DNA from: Ridgeia piscesae
Lineage: Eukaryota; Annelida; Polychaeta; Sabellida; Siboglinidae
DNA length: 64,000 bases
Assembly: GCA_025642075.2 (NCBI GenBank)
Contig: JAODUO010000185.1
Location: forward strand, 390,001-454,000
Reading direction: 5' to 3'
Below the pieces are notes generated by a model that saw only the letters and a program-made list of their open reading frames with translations, made no database searches and was not told the origin of the DNA. The translations under genes and the position numbers were made by a program. Of the stretch, positions 48,171 through 60,647 are shown in pieces; within the stretch, counting starts at the first letter, position 1, and every line of letters begins with the position of its first letter.

Positions 48171-50660
48171 CAGTAGTGGGAGGCAGCTGCTTCATTTCAC
48201 TTGTCAGCAGGTTTAATGACACGTATGATTGGGTCAGATATGTTGACAGTGGGGGTGACACAGTGACAGTGACAGTTGTGATGCAGTTGTCACAAGTGAT
48301 ATGACATAGGAATAGACCAAGTGGCCGTCTTGTGTTTTCCGGGTCTGTCTGGTTCAGTGAAATGTTTTTAGTGTAATACTAAATAAAATATTTTTTTAGT
48401 AACATACAACAATAGAAAGATTTACTTTATTTGGGCAATTTGATATGAAAATTATCATCAGCCAGAAACGTCTCAATCTCCTGTCACAGAAAAATACTGT
48501 ATTGACAACATATTGGACTAACAGGAAGGAGGAAAAATGGCCTGGCTGTTCATTTTATTTATTTTGCACTCTATCAATATGACCAACTACCACACTTGGC
48601 AATGGCCCACTTCTAAACCACCCATGGGGCATGTGTTTGTCAGAGCAGGATGTCATTGACTAAGTTTAGACATTTAAATACAAGATATTTTGCTGCCGGT
48701 GACTAAACTGTGTCTTTGTGCTAGTTGCTAAATGTGCCCACGATCTGCCAGGAGGGGTCAGACCAAACTTCTGCTTCCCGTTCATGACATTATGCTGTGA
48801 GCATGGTGTGAGGGCGTAATTTACTTGTAAATGAAAATTGGCCTGCAGTTATTTGCACACAACATAGTGTGCATGGTTTTGCCAGAACTGACATCATTCA
48901 ATATATTAGTTGGCACAGAACAATGATTTGTATATGTAATTGTTATTGCTGGCCTTACGAATGATATATTGCGTGGGATCGTTCTGTACAGAGTTTCATT
49001 AATATATTTTTTGTGTGACAAGAATCATGATCAAACCTAACTTATATAGTACCGGTAATTGATCTGTCTAAAATTAGTAAATATGATTCTGTAACTTGGC
49101 TTCTTTTTAGTAGCTGTCTTGCCAGTCCAGACCTTACTGTTTATGTGCTTGTTAAAATGTTTTATGACCAAGTAGCATTGTGATTCCTTCATAAGGCATG
49201 TTCTGTGTAACATGTGCAAATGGTTAAACACTGATTGCACACATCTTTAAACACTACCTTGTTATAGAATGTAATTAATATAGTGTCCATGTGATTCATC
49301 ATTTAATATTATTTTTGTTTGTTAAAAATTGTATTAAATGGTGGTTTCTGTAGTTAATGATAACATTTTGTTGTAAATAAATATATTGATAAATTGTAAC
49401 AACACTAGTGCTATTCCACAAATTCAAATCTGTTTGACCACAACAAAGATAGTCATACTGAGACTGAATGCTGCCTGTAAGTGCGGTATAGTTTAATGGG
49501 GCTCAATGTTCACATATGCGCTAACCTATGGCGCTAACGGTTGCACATTTGAATTTGTTTTTATGCTGTGATCGTCAGCGAGCACATTTAAACAGGACAC
49601 CGTTGTAACACAGCAAGGGTGAGACTAGTTAGTTGTCTGGGAATTCATATTATTTTACGTACTTTGTCACGCTGGCAGTAGAATGGCGCATCAGTAGGCA
49701 TAAACAAGTTTTGAAATGTTTGTTTGAACCGTAGGAAAGCCGGCAGTTATTGGGCATTTTTCAAGTCTTGCAGCACATGTGCTGCTGTTATTTGGATGTT
49801 TCTCAGAGAAGTTGAGGTGGTGTTAGAATGAACATGTCTGCTACGGATTAAAGCATAAAGCCCTTTGACTGAGACCTAGGGACTGGATACTGTAAGAACT
49901 TATCTTTTCTTTACTTTATTTGAAATTGTTGTTTAATTGAGCGCACTGGCTGCATAAACAAACAGACTGAATATGATTCCATTGATAAGACGTCAGTGCA
50001 GTGTCCGCCACTGGCATTCTCAGTAGTCACCCAAGTGAAGGTGATTCCATTACTTGGTTGAGTGACCACTGCGGAAGAACCTGGGAATCTACAACTGAAT
50101 AGGTTGTATTTACAACAAATTACAGTCTTGGACACATGATTGACCGCCCTGGTCAAGGTTCTACGCCTTTGTTCACAACTTCGTTGGTTCTGGTCAGAAG
50201 AGACATGAGTCATTACGTAAACATTGCCCAAACTACCAGGGGTACTTGGCACAGGAGCAGGAAGCTGCAAATAGATGGACTCAGTGGATGGATGAGTCTG
50301 ACAGGAAACGTTTCAACAAGATACTTCTTATTGTGGTCTGAACTGGACCCTCTCAGCTCTATGCAATGGAAATAGTATACACTGTATCTGACAGATGGAA
50401 GTAACATTTGATTGTATAACTAATATAAGTTACATTTGAATAAAGCTCTAGATATTGTTAACTTCCCAGTTATACTCAGCCAGTGTAAATGTATAGTGTA
50501 GTTACCGTATGATGTCAAATAGAAGGTTGTGTAATTGATTAGTTGAAAATGCACAGGGTCTGGTTACAAAAACGTCTTGCTAATCTCTGATGATTGATGT
50601 CTTTAAAACTGCCTAATGGATGGACACACATGCACGCGCATACATGCACGCATCCAAGCA
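48171..50660. other. No gene seen
   Basis: AT-rich, unique-looking sequence. The overlapping frames near 49911-50407 on both strands have no domain and no splice partners. Confidence 0.4.
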
Positions 50661-50761
<101 letters not shown>

Positions 50762-51621
50762 GGTAATTACTCAAATAATTATCCTATTAAAATTATACTA
50801 TTAAAAATGTACAAGTTAATAAGATGAACATACTGAAATTAGTGTTTAATATATAATACTTAGTTACTTTGTTACCAGTACTCTAAATATTACACATGCT
50901 GTAATTTGTGACACTGCTAACACAGACCTAATGTGACACTGATGTCACCTTGGTACAATGTGACACTATTAATAGGTGCCGGGCTTGTTTGGATGCCAAA
51001 TTATAAAATAATAAATAATTATTGGAGTCATTTGGCAGGCTTACCAATCATAATACACCTGTACATTAGATATATACATTAATAGTGTGATAATGTACCA
51101 ATGTAAATAAATTATTTACACGTGGAATCAATGGTTAAATTAAAGAGAAATGAAAGGCAATTGAGTTAATAATTTACTATCTAACTAATTTGCAACTACA
51201 ATTAATAATATCACAACTATGGTTTTAATTTCTAAGTACTACGACTCAGTAGGATTTCTATTGAAATATCATATATCACAGTTCCTGAATGTTACATGTT
51301 GACAAGTTGAGACATGCCAATGTTGCTTGACGAGTTACAACCCAGAGCTTCTTTGATCTTGATGCTGTGATGGCGTGTTGAATGCCCTGATTTCTTTGAT
51401 GTGTGTATAATTATAATATGCCAGTTTATCTGTTGTCTCCTCACATTTCCTTTGATTCAGAGTTACACTTATTTAACTGCTACACTGTCTCCCCTGTGCA
51501 CCGTGTTGACACAACAGTGTTAGTAAGACTACCGGGGGTAATGCTACAGTCACAGAGACAAATACATTCTACCAAATAATGTTCTCAGTTTGGGGACTGA
51601 TGAACTGGACACAGCAGACAT

Positions 51622-51921
51622 GCTTTATGTAGAGACCCGTCCACCCATCATTTGGACGGGTAAAAACGAATATGGACGGGTAGAAATATGGGTGGACAGG
51701 TGGTGGACTGGTAAAAATGAAGGAGCAAAAAAAGGTCTACCAAAACCATATATATTGTTAGTTATGCCTTGAAAGTGAGTGAAAATGATGTCACATGTGT
51801 GTTTGTAGTCCATTTCAGGGCATCAGACACATTTAAAAGTTTGTAAACTGGCTTAACAGTTGACATCCATGTGTCCACCAAAACATGTGTAACTGGCAAA
51901 TGTTTTATCTTGCATAAAACC
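51622..51921 (-). mobile_element. MITE-like element, family copy 2
   Basis: Reverse orientation of the element at 19615-19920: starts GCTTTATGTAGAGACCCGTC and ends near TGCATAAAACCC. Full-length with small indels. Confidence 0.85.
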
Positions 51922-52870
51922 CTGGGTGACACCACACTTTCTGTCACAACGTCCCTCCCTGTCCAGTGTCCGTGCAATTAAAATTAACAACAAGATTATA
52001 CCAATAAATTGCTAATATAATTATGTTAATTGTAGTCCAGTACGGTATTGTTGATTTGTTTATATAAAATCTTTTAGATGTAAAAGCTATGTCTTGTTTC
52101 CCTAATGATACTGTTAGATCTATAGTGCTGCCAAGAGCCAATGAAACAAAAGAAATTCCTTGTGGAGTGATAAAGGTAGGGCAGTGAACTGAGTGAAGTA
52201 CAGTTACTACAGTACAGGTAATTGCAATCTAGAGTTTGGAGGCAGAATTTCAACTAATTCTCGTAAACACGGATCATGGCTGCTTGAACATTATTATTAT
52301 TATTAAATGTACTTCCGACTTTCATCTGTACTGTTCCACAGAAATATACCATAATGGTTTCATAATATGTAAGATTAACAGACAAATGAATAGAATAATT
52401 TAAATGTCCATGTGACTAAAACGTGGTTAAAACAATTGCTAAAAATGAATAAAAAGACATATTAAATAAAACAAATACAAGGTTATTTCCACGGATTCTG
52501 TGATATACCGGTATATTATCATGCTACTTGGATAATAATGGGGTTATTCAAATAACATCTTACATTGGTTGACGAGTAACAAGTGTCTAGCCAATCTTCT
52601 TATGCCTTGACTGTCATTGATAAATTTGACATTTGTGGTACATTTGTCACACTTAAAATGTAATTTTACATTAGTATCTTTTTTCTAGAACTTTACTTGT
52701 ACATTTACTTAATCCAACAAAAGTGTCCTTCTACTTGCTTTGATGCATTTGGTTGTTGTTGATGACTTTTGAGCTTCTTTGTTTGTTGTTTCCAGATAAA
52801 TCATTTGTGGGACCCTCCAGCACATTCTAACATGTGATCGTAGAATACCACCGCAGAAGTCTTGAGAAAA

Positions 52871-55800
52871 ATGGATGACAGAGTAGATAGCAATGATGGT
52901 AAGTCAGATTCACTGATGAATCAACCAGTACTGAAATTGTATTTATACCGTTTATTATACTAAAAATGATCACTGACTTTAAATAGTTTAAAAGTTGAAC
53001 TGGTGCCAGAGAACAGTTGCCTAGACTGGTGGTTCAGTGTAGTCTCTGGGCATGAAGCCTACTGCCAATTTCATGTTGTTTGGCTCAATGGGTATGTAAT
53101 TATCTTGTACTTTTTAAAGTAATGGTTTCCTATATTATCTCCTAATGACTATGATTAAGCAGGCCCAGAAGGCATTATTTCTTTCCCACATAACATTTTT
53201 CTTTAGAAATATGCGGTGACCACAGCCCTGGTGCATCTTTAGATAACTGTTGATAACTGAAGTGTATCTGACAAGGACTTCCCAGTCCTGGGGGTGTACA
53301 AGCTGAACATGTCCAACTGTAATCATAGAGTCAAATACTGTATAGACTCCAGTACAAGACCCAAGTGAATGTGCATGTTGATTTGTTAAGTTGGGGAATA
53401 TGCAATACGTTAATGTAGTTTATAATACATAGATAGCCTCATTAGCCTGTCAAGCTGTCTGGCCCTTGTTGACCTCCCTCCTAGACCAGGGCTTTATGCA
53501 GGATAAAATTATTGCCAGTCACACATGTTTTGGTGGACACATGGATGTTAACTGTTAAGCCAGTTTACAAACTTTTAAATGTGTCTGATGACCTGAAATG
53601 GACTACAAATACACATGTGACACACATTTTTTTGCTCCTTCGTTTTTTACCCATCCAAATGATAGGTGCACGGGTCTCTACATAAAACTATGCCCACCTG
53701 TCAGATACCCCACCTTGGCTGTCAGGCCTTAGTTCTCCCTCCTAGACCCACCTGTCAGATACACCACCTTGGCCATCAGGCCTTAGTTCTCCACCCTCCT
53801 AGATCCACCTGTCAAATACACCACCTTGGCCGTCAGGCCTTAGTTCTCCTCCCTCCTAGACCCACCTGTCAAATACACCACCTTGGCTGTCAGGCCTTAG
53901 TTCTCCTCCCTCCTAGACCCACCTGTCAAATACACCACCTTGGCTGTCACTGTCAGGCCTTAGTTCTCCTCCCTCCTAGACCCACCTGTCAAATACACCA
54001 CCTTGGCTGTCACTGTCAGGCCTTAGTTCTCCTCCCTCCTAGACCCACCTGTCAGATACACCACCTTGGCCAGTCAGGCCTTAGTTCTCCTCCCTCCTAG
54101 ACCCACCTGTCAAATACACCACCTTGGCCGTCAGGCCTTAGTTCTCCTCCCTCCTAGACCCACCTGTCAGATACACCACCTTGGCTGTCAGGCCTTAGTT
54201 CTCCTCCCTCCTAGACCCACCAGTCAAATACACCACCTTGGCTGTCAGGCCTTAGTTCTCCTCCCTCCTAGACCCACCAGTCAAATACACCACCTTGGCC
54301 ATCAGGCCTTAGTTCTCCTCCCTCCTAGACCCACCTGTCAAATACACCACCTTGGCCATCAGGCCTTAGTTCTCCTCCCTCCTAGACCCACCTGTCAGAT
54401 ACACCACCTTGGCTGTCAGGCCTTAGTTCTCCTCCCTCCTAGACCCACCTGTCAAATACACCACCTTGGCTGTCAGGCCTTAGTTCTCCTCCCTCCTAGA
54501 CCCACCAGTCAAATACACCACCTTGGCCATCAGGCCTTAGTTCTCCTCCCTCCTAGACCCACCTGTCAAATACACCACCTTGGCTGTCAGGCCTTAGTTC
54601 TCCTCCCTCCTAGACCCACCTGTCAAATACACCACCTTGGCTGTCAGGCCTTAGTTCTCCTCCCTCCTAGACCCACCTGTCAAATACACCACCTTGGCTG
54701 TCAGGCCTTAGTTCTCCTCCCTCCTAGACCCACCTGTCAAATACACCACCTTGGCCATCAGGCCTTAATTCTCCTCCCTCCTACACATGGCTTTATGCAG
54801 GACCAAATTATTGCCAGTCACACATGTTTTGGTGGACACATGGACGTTAACTGTTAAGCCAGTTTACAAACTTATATGTGTCTGATGACCGGAAATGGAC
54901 TACAAACACACATGTGACACCATTTTCACTCGCTTTCAAGGCATAACTAACAATATCTATGGTTTTGGGAGACCTTTTTTTGCTCCTACATTTTTTTACC
55001 CGTCCACCCATATTTCTACCCGTCCATATTCGTTTTTACCCGTCCAAATGACGGGTGGACGGGTCTCTACATAAAGCTATGCTCCCAGACCCACCTGTCA
55101 GATACACCACCTTGGCTGTCAGGCCCTTGTAGCGTCTTCTTACATAATTAACGAGAAACGTATCCACTTGTTGGGCCTGTGATATGTGGGCATGTTAAAT
55201 CAGGGTCAGTGTTGATACTAAGTTAATCAGAAACAGCAGTTGAAGGGCAAACTGCCAGGTGTTCTGATTGATTTCCATGCCTCCGTGACATCACGAAACA
55301 TTATACTACACTGTGCAGGTATATAGCATGACGCAAACATTTCCTAATGTAGGACCAAGAACTTTTGTCAGTTTAATGATGGAGTAATTATTATGCAAGG
55401 TAAAATGCGTCGGTGAATTTATCGATTTATAAGTGGTGTACTTTCAGTCCCAAGGTATTTAATGAATAGATAATGATTTTCTGGATGCTATTTGTTGTAT
55501 TATTGTTATCTGTCAATAACATTAGATAATATATATATACTATATTATACTACAATCTTTGAAATGCTTCAGAGTTTTAGACTACATAATATCTGTTTAA
55601 AATCTTGTGATTTCTCATTGTGTTCCCTTAGTAGCTTCTAATAATATGTCCATCAATATTAATCACACCCTTCTAGTCAGTGCTTTAATCTGCACAGACC
55701 CAAGTGTACACTTCTAGTAAATGTATTACCCACTCAGGTGTCATTAAGGTTTCACACACTAGAAATGTGTGTTAAATATTCATGAATATGTGAAACACAA

Positions 55801-58172
55801 TCAGGAAGTTACACTGTTAGCACTGAACAGGCACTGAACAGTTCAACCAGATAAATGTTGTTTAAAAACAATATTTAAGGATCTGAATGATAATACCTTT
55901 AGGTTAAAATAAAAAAAAAACACATTTTTTTCTCCAGTTATTGTATGGTGTTCATCAGTGTGCATAATTGTATGGAAGATGCTGAACGTTTTATGCACAT
56001 TATTATTACCCATATAATATGATAATTATTAATAATAGCTAGACCCAAGATGAACATTGTATAACCTAACAGTGGTTCGTTTATCAAAATACAATGCATA
56101 GAACAGAAGCATAATTTTTTAAAGTACTGAGCATTTCACAATAGTCAGTTAAACAGATTATCTAAACAAGTGAAGAATTGTTGAAAACATTCCACTGTGT
56201 AGAGAGGTGCTTGGCTGCTTGTTACAAGTGACACTGCCATCAACTACATGTCTTCATTGGCTCACTCACCAGTGTCTTTACTCAACTGTCATCACACACC
56301 CATTGTTGTCACTTCCCTGCCAGCTGTAGCAGTGACAGGTGTTAATCTGTGAGCACAGGTTGATTGCATCTCACCTGTCTTCTCTGTCTACATAAACCAC
56401 TCACTACTCACACTGGTATCTGCTCAAGCAGTTCACCCTAAGCCATGGGGTGGGATCCTGGTCCTGATTGACTGCATTCAGCCTCAATGACTGCTGCAGG
56501 AATGTCACCCTTCACTGGTCGACACCCTTGGACTTCAGTTGACCTGGGACTGACCAGTGTCTTTGACATGTTGTCTGACAGTGACTGGGTCTGGGTTAAC
56601 CAAGAGGCAGGGTGACAAGTGACAACCTTGCATTTATGGAGACAGTGCAAAGTTCCCACAGTGTATCAGCTGTATCAGTGTGTCACCAACAGGAGCAGCT
56701 GTGGTGTACTGTCACAGTGTATCAGTGTGTCACCAACAGGAGCAGAGGTGGTGTACTGTCACAGTGTATCAGTGTGTCACCAATAGGAGCAGAGGTGATG
56801 TACTGTCACAGTGTATCAGTGTGTCACCAACAGGAGCAGAGGTGGTGTACTGTCACAGTGTATCAGTGTGTCACCAATAGGAGCAGAGGTGATGTACTGT
56901 CACAGTGTATCAGTGTGTCACCAACAGGAGCAGAGGTGGTGTACTGTCACAGTGTATCAGTGTGTCACCAACAGGAGCAGAGGTGGTGTACTGTCACAGT
57001 GTATCAGTGTGTCACCAACAGGAGCAGAGGTGATGTACTGTCACAGTGTATCAGTGTGTCACCAACAGGAGCAGAGGTGGTGTTCTGTCACAGTGTATCA
57101 GTGTGTCACCAACAGGAGCAGAGGTGGTGTACTGTCACAGTGTATCAGTGTGTCACCAACAGGAGCAGAGGTGGTGTACTGTCACAGTGTATCAGTGTGT
57201 CACCAACAGGAACAGAGGTGGTGTACTGTCACAGTGTATCAGTGTGTCACCAACAGGAGCAGCTGTGGTGTATTGTGGAGAACTTGAGTGAGTGACACTG
57301 CTGCAAGGTTAATGAGACACCTGACACCTGGACCAATCAGCTTCTCAGCCTGTTACAAGGAACATGTGGGGCACTGATTTTATGCGATTGTGCAGATCCC
57401 TATTTTAAAGACAAAGGATGAATTATGAACATGCATTATAGCGTTAGGCTGAGACCTGTCCACCCTTCATCATTTGGATGGGTAAAACACAATGTGGACG
57501 GGGAATATCACTGGATGGGTATGGGTAAACAAAATTGGGCAAAAAATAAATGAAAAAGGTCTGCTAAAATCATAGATATGCCTTGAAAATGTGTGTAAAT
57601 GAGTGTCAAACTTCTGTTGGTATTGTTTGTACTATTTCAGGTCATGAAATACCTTTCAACTGGTTTGTATGTATATGAGTTAACATCCATGTGTCCACCA
57701 AAAAACTGTGTGGCTGGCCAACATTTTATCCTGCATAAAGCTCGGACATGCATGCATGCACACACATGATTTAATATAATATAGCTGCACAGGTACGTCT
57801 GTAGGTGACACCAATAGCTGCAGGTGATGGACGTCTTTCTGCTTACTGAGTCACTGTTTATTTACGCATGTGAAAGAACAATCGATATAATAATTGTCTT
57901 CATACATATGTATGCATTAACTACCGAGTATATTAGAAATGAAACTGTACAAACCTATAAATAAATAATTCCTGCTGTTGCTTTCAGGTGCCCCAGTTGT
58001 GACTGAGGCAGTGACTGAGTCTGGGCCTCAGGGAGACGGGGACAGGCCTGTGACGGAGGAAGACAGGCTAGGGATGGACGGGGATAAACTAGGGATGGAA
58101 GGAGATGATGCAGGGATCAAAGGAGGTGATGGGGAAGGAATGGAAGGGGATGTGGCCTCACAGCTGTCCCAG
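52871..58172 (+). CDS. Unrecognised acidic protein, N-terminal exons (continues beyond window)
   Basis: The first coding exon is within 52796-52898: acceptor TTTCCAG at 52789-52795, 75 nt of 5' UTR, then ATG at 52871 (MDDRVDSND) and donor G|GTAAGT. Exon 57988-58172 has acceptor CTTTCAG and begins GT, completing a Gly codon; it reads APVVTEAVTESGPQGD and then a run of LGMDGD/LGMEGD-like repeats to SQLSQ and donor CAG|GTTAGT, phase 0. The 71 residues so far are acidic, Gly-rich and surely disordered. I do not recognise the family, and no further exon could be supported before 64000, so the domain part lies beyond. The 5.1-kb intron contains minisatellites and MITE copies. Confidence 0.55.
53490..53690 (+). 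mobile_element. MITE-like element, family copy 3 (internally deleted)
   Basis: Starts GGCTTTATGCAGGATAAAAT, ends GGGTCTCTACATAAAACTAT, with about 100 bp missing from the middle. Its left flank CTCCCTCCTAGACC and right flank CCCACCTGTCAGAT are parts of the 57-bp minisatellite unit, so it sits inside that repeat. Confidence 0.85.
53694..54784. repeat. 57-bp minisatellite
   Basis: About 19 copies of a 57-bp unit (pieces: CACCTTGGCTGTCAGGCC, TTAGTTCTCCTCCCTCCTAG). As 57 is divisible by 3, one frame stays open and reads a 19-residue repeat (QALVLLPPRPTCQIHHLG), giving frames of 144 and 263 codons. There is no start context, and the frame simply runs out into the next MITE copy, so I do not call a gene. 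Confidence 0.96.
54789..55079 (+). mobile_element. MITE-like element, family copy 4
   Basis: GGCTTTATGCAGGACCAAAT to CTCTACATAAAGCTAT. It also lies within the 57-bp minisatellite: one more unit (CAGACCCACCTGTCAGATAC) resumes at about 55085. Confidence 0.88.
55140..56640. other. Intronic, no feature seen
   Basis: Sequence within the large first intron of the plus-strand gene, without arrays or element ends that I can support. Confidence 0.4.
56660..57276. repeat. 47-bp minisatellite, open in all three plus frames
   Basis: About 13 copies of a 47-bp unit (pieces: GTGTATCAGTGTGTCACC, AACAGGAGCAGAGGTGG). The length leaves remainder 2 on division by 3 and the unit has no plus-strand stops, so all frames are open; the longest reads 227 codons. 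Treated as satellite, not gene. Confidence 0.96.
57446..57742 (-). mobile_element. MITE-like element, family copy 5 (most diverged)
   Basis: Reverse orientation: GAGACCTGTCCACCC near the left end, ATCCTGCATAAAGCT at the right. The left terminus has lost its TTTATG. Confidence 0.75.
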
Positions 58173-58493
58173 GTTAGTTTTTTTGCTGTATATCATGTGT
58201 GGATGTCTCCTGTACTGGGCTGTAGGTTCTAGACAAGAGTGATTTTGTGCATGGTTATTATTTGAAAAAAGATGTGAGGAAATTGTTTAAATAAGTTATA
58301 CATGACAGATTACTATACCTTGGTGGAAACTATAAATTGCAGTTTCAGACTGTCAGTTTTATCAGTGCCACCCTTGCTCAAAGTACTTTACACTTTACTT
58401 CCCTGACAGACCTGTTCAATCAAACACCAGCTCAACTTCTCTGCAAAGCATCCAGCCATATGCTACAATTAATGCACAGAGGCTGCTCGTATA

Positions 58494-58659
58494 CATACCC
58501 ACCACTGTCTATAGCCAGGTACTCATTTATACAGCTTGAGTGAAACTGGAGCAATGTAGAGTGAAAAAACTTGCCCAAGGTTTTAACACCGCAGCACAGG
58601 ATTCGAACCCGGGTCCTCTTAGTTGAGAGTCCGAAGCTCTACCCCTGAGCCACTGTGAA
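58494..58659 (-). mobile_element. tRNA-derived SINE, copy 2
   Basis: On the minus strand a tRNA-like head has A-box TGGCTCAGGGGT (near 58641-58652) and a perfect B-box GGTTCGAATCC (58599-58609). It is followed by a body with CCTTGGGCAAG and ending in GAGTACCTGGCTATAGACAG. The tRNA-like part cannot fold fully as a tRNA. The body block TTGCCCAAGG next to GGATTCGAACCC resembles the layout of mammalian MIR. A diverged copy lies at 26921-27077. Confidence 0.78.
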
Positions 58660-60480
58660 TGCATAATTAGTCAACATTGTATAATGTTGTAAAAGTTGAG
58701 GAATCCATAAACCTGGATTTGTGTAGTATTGGAGACATTCACATGTACACAAATGTGATTGTTTGTGATATTCTAGTAGACCAATGTGACTCTATATGGG
58801 CTGTCATTCCATCGGCAGAAAGCTTTAAAAAAATAAAATTGAATAAGAAAACCACAGATTCATCTGACTGAGTTAGGTGTGTTTTTGGTCCACCTTCTGA
58901 CCTATGAAATCATTGAAAACTTTCTGTGCACTTTATCAATAAAGTAACTTCTTTTCCACCTAAATCATTTGAAATGAAGCACAGAGGTGCATCACGACAT
59001 AAATTTAACAAATGGAAGGATATGTTAAGAAGCTACTGGATAAACAGTGTTAAAGGTATTTGAACTAACTGCAGAATTACTTTTAAAATATCACAAAGGA
59101 GGAGCACATGTTAATTGTGAAATCAAATTTAATTGAAATTGGCGGTAATTTGTTGTATGTTATGAGTTAGTAATGTGTCTAACCTATGAAGATTGACCAG
59201 GAATTACTAGACACCACTTAGTGCTATAATTCATGTCTATTAATAAAGGATTAGATGTGGTAAGGCAGCATTAGTTTAGTCAAAGAATTATGGTAGAAAG
59301 TAGACCACAAGATTGGCTTGCAGCGTCCAGTCAGTGTTGACCACTTACAGACTACTGGTCAGTCTGGCACTGGTTAAAGAGACTCAGACCAGTTGACACG
59401 AAGACACCCACCAGCAACTATTGTTGGTCTAAATCTGTTTACTGCTTTGATTCACATCACATTCCTTGAAGCCAAACCACTTTATTTGTAGCAATGCCTT
59501 CTGCTTCACTTAGGGTGTTCACGGATCGGTTCAAATCCCTTGTCTTGTGATTGGTAGTTGTGAAACCACTGTTCTGACAGTTGCCATTTTCCAGTAACAA
59601 TACAATGCATGTGTGTGTGTTTCCGTGTATTCTTTTCAACCAGTCAAACATTCAGACTAAGAGGAAGCTTATTCCGAAAAGTTTCTGTTTTAATTCTGAA
59701 ACCAAGCATAACTTGTGACTTATGATCAGGACTTTATTAGTTTCTAATAACAAATAAGTATATGATATTATTTTACTATTGATGCAATTAACATGCACTG
59801 CAAAAACATGTTAAAAATCTAAAAAAATTGTGATAATCCCAATGAATTCCGGTTTATTTTTTGATTGGATTAACGCAAAGATTACAAAGCTGTACATAGA
59901 CACATCACTCACTGTCTTCTAATTCCCCTCAATGAGATAACAAGTTCTATGGTTACCGGATGCAAGGATCAGGGGTATCTCTTTCTGGGATACACACCCA
60001 ATACACACCCGATACAGCACACACACGTCATAGCTGTCAGAGCACTCTATGGCTATTCAGCTGTCTCCATGGCAACTGATAACACAAGCCGGTCATGTCT
60101 TGTTGCTCTTTCTTCCTGCTGACCACGACTGGTGGTTTATTGTAATCATCTCACAACCTGTCTCTGACAGTAAGGCTGCGCTGGCCTTGATCGAGTTAGG
60201 CCGCACTGGTTGGATGGAGACCACACTGTACACCATAGTACCATTTAAGGTGACCGCTTGGACACGGGACTGACCATTAAATCACCTGTGTCATGGAATA
60301 CAAAGTATGAACAAAAGATGATGGATGGCTTTGGGTGCATTTTCTGTAGATCTATAGATTTAAACCCATTTTCCTATTGATTCTATTGTTTATTATGGAT
60401 TCCACACATTCTATGATATTCTTAGACATTCTGTTGTAAATATAGAATGTGGACACCCTTTAAAAAAAACGTTGAACCCC
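58660..60480. other. No feature seen
   Basis: No exon continuing the 52871-58172 gene could be supported here. The 74-codon plus frame at 60049-60273 has no domain. Confidence 0.4.
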
Positions 60481-60647
60481 TGAACCTCCATGGGTAGAAT
60501 TTAGTGAACCTCCATGGGTAGAATCTATTGAACCTCCATGGGTAAAATCTATTGAACCTCCATGGATAGAATCTATTGAACCTCCATGGGTAGAATCTAT
60601 TGAACCTCCATGGGTAGAATCTATTGAACCTCCATTGGTAGAATCTA
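60481..60647. repeat. 24-bp tandem repeat
   Basis: Seven copies of a unit built on GAACCTCCATGGGTAGAATC. Confidence 0.95.

Noticed and set aside
53666..54857. 144- and 263-codon frames with 19-residue repeats
   Set aside because: The 57-bp satellite is frame-preserving by length; the frames begin and end in MITE copies.
56612..57295. 227-codon open frame
   Set aside because: It reads the 47-bp satellite in rotating frames.
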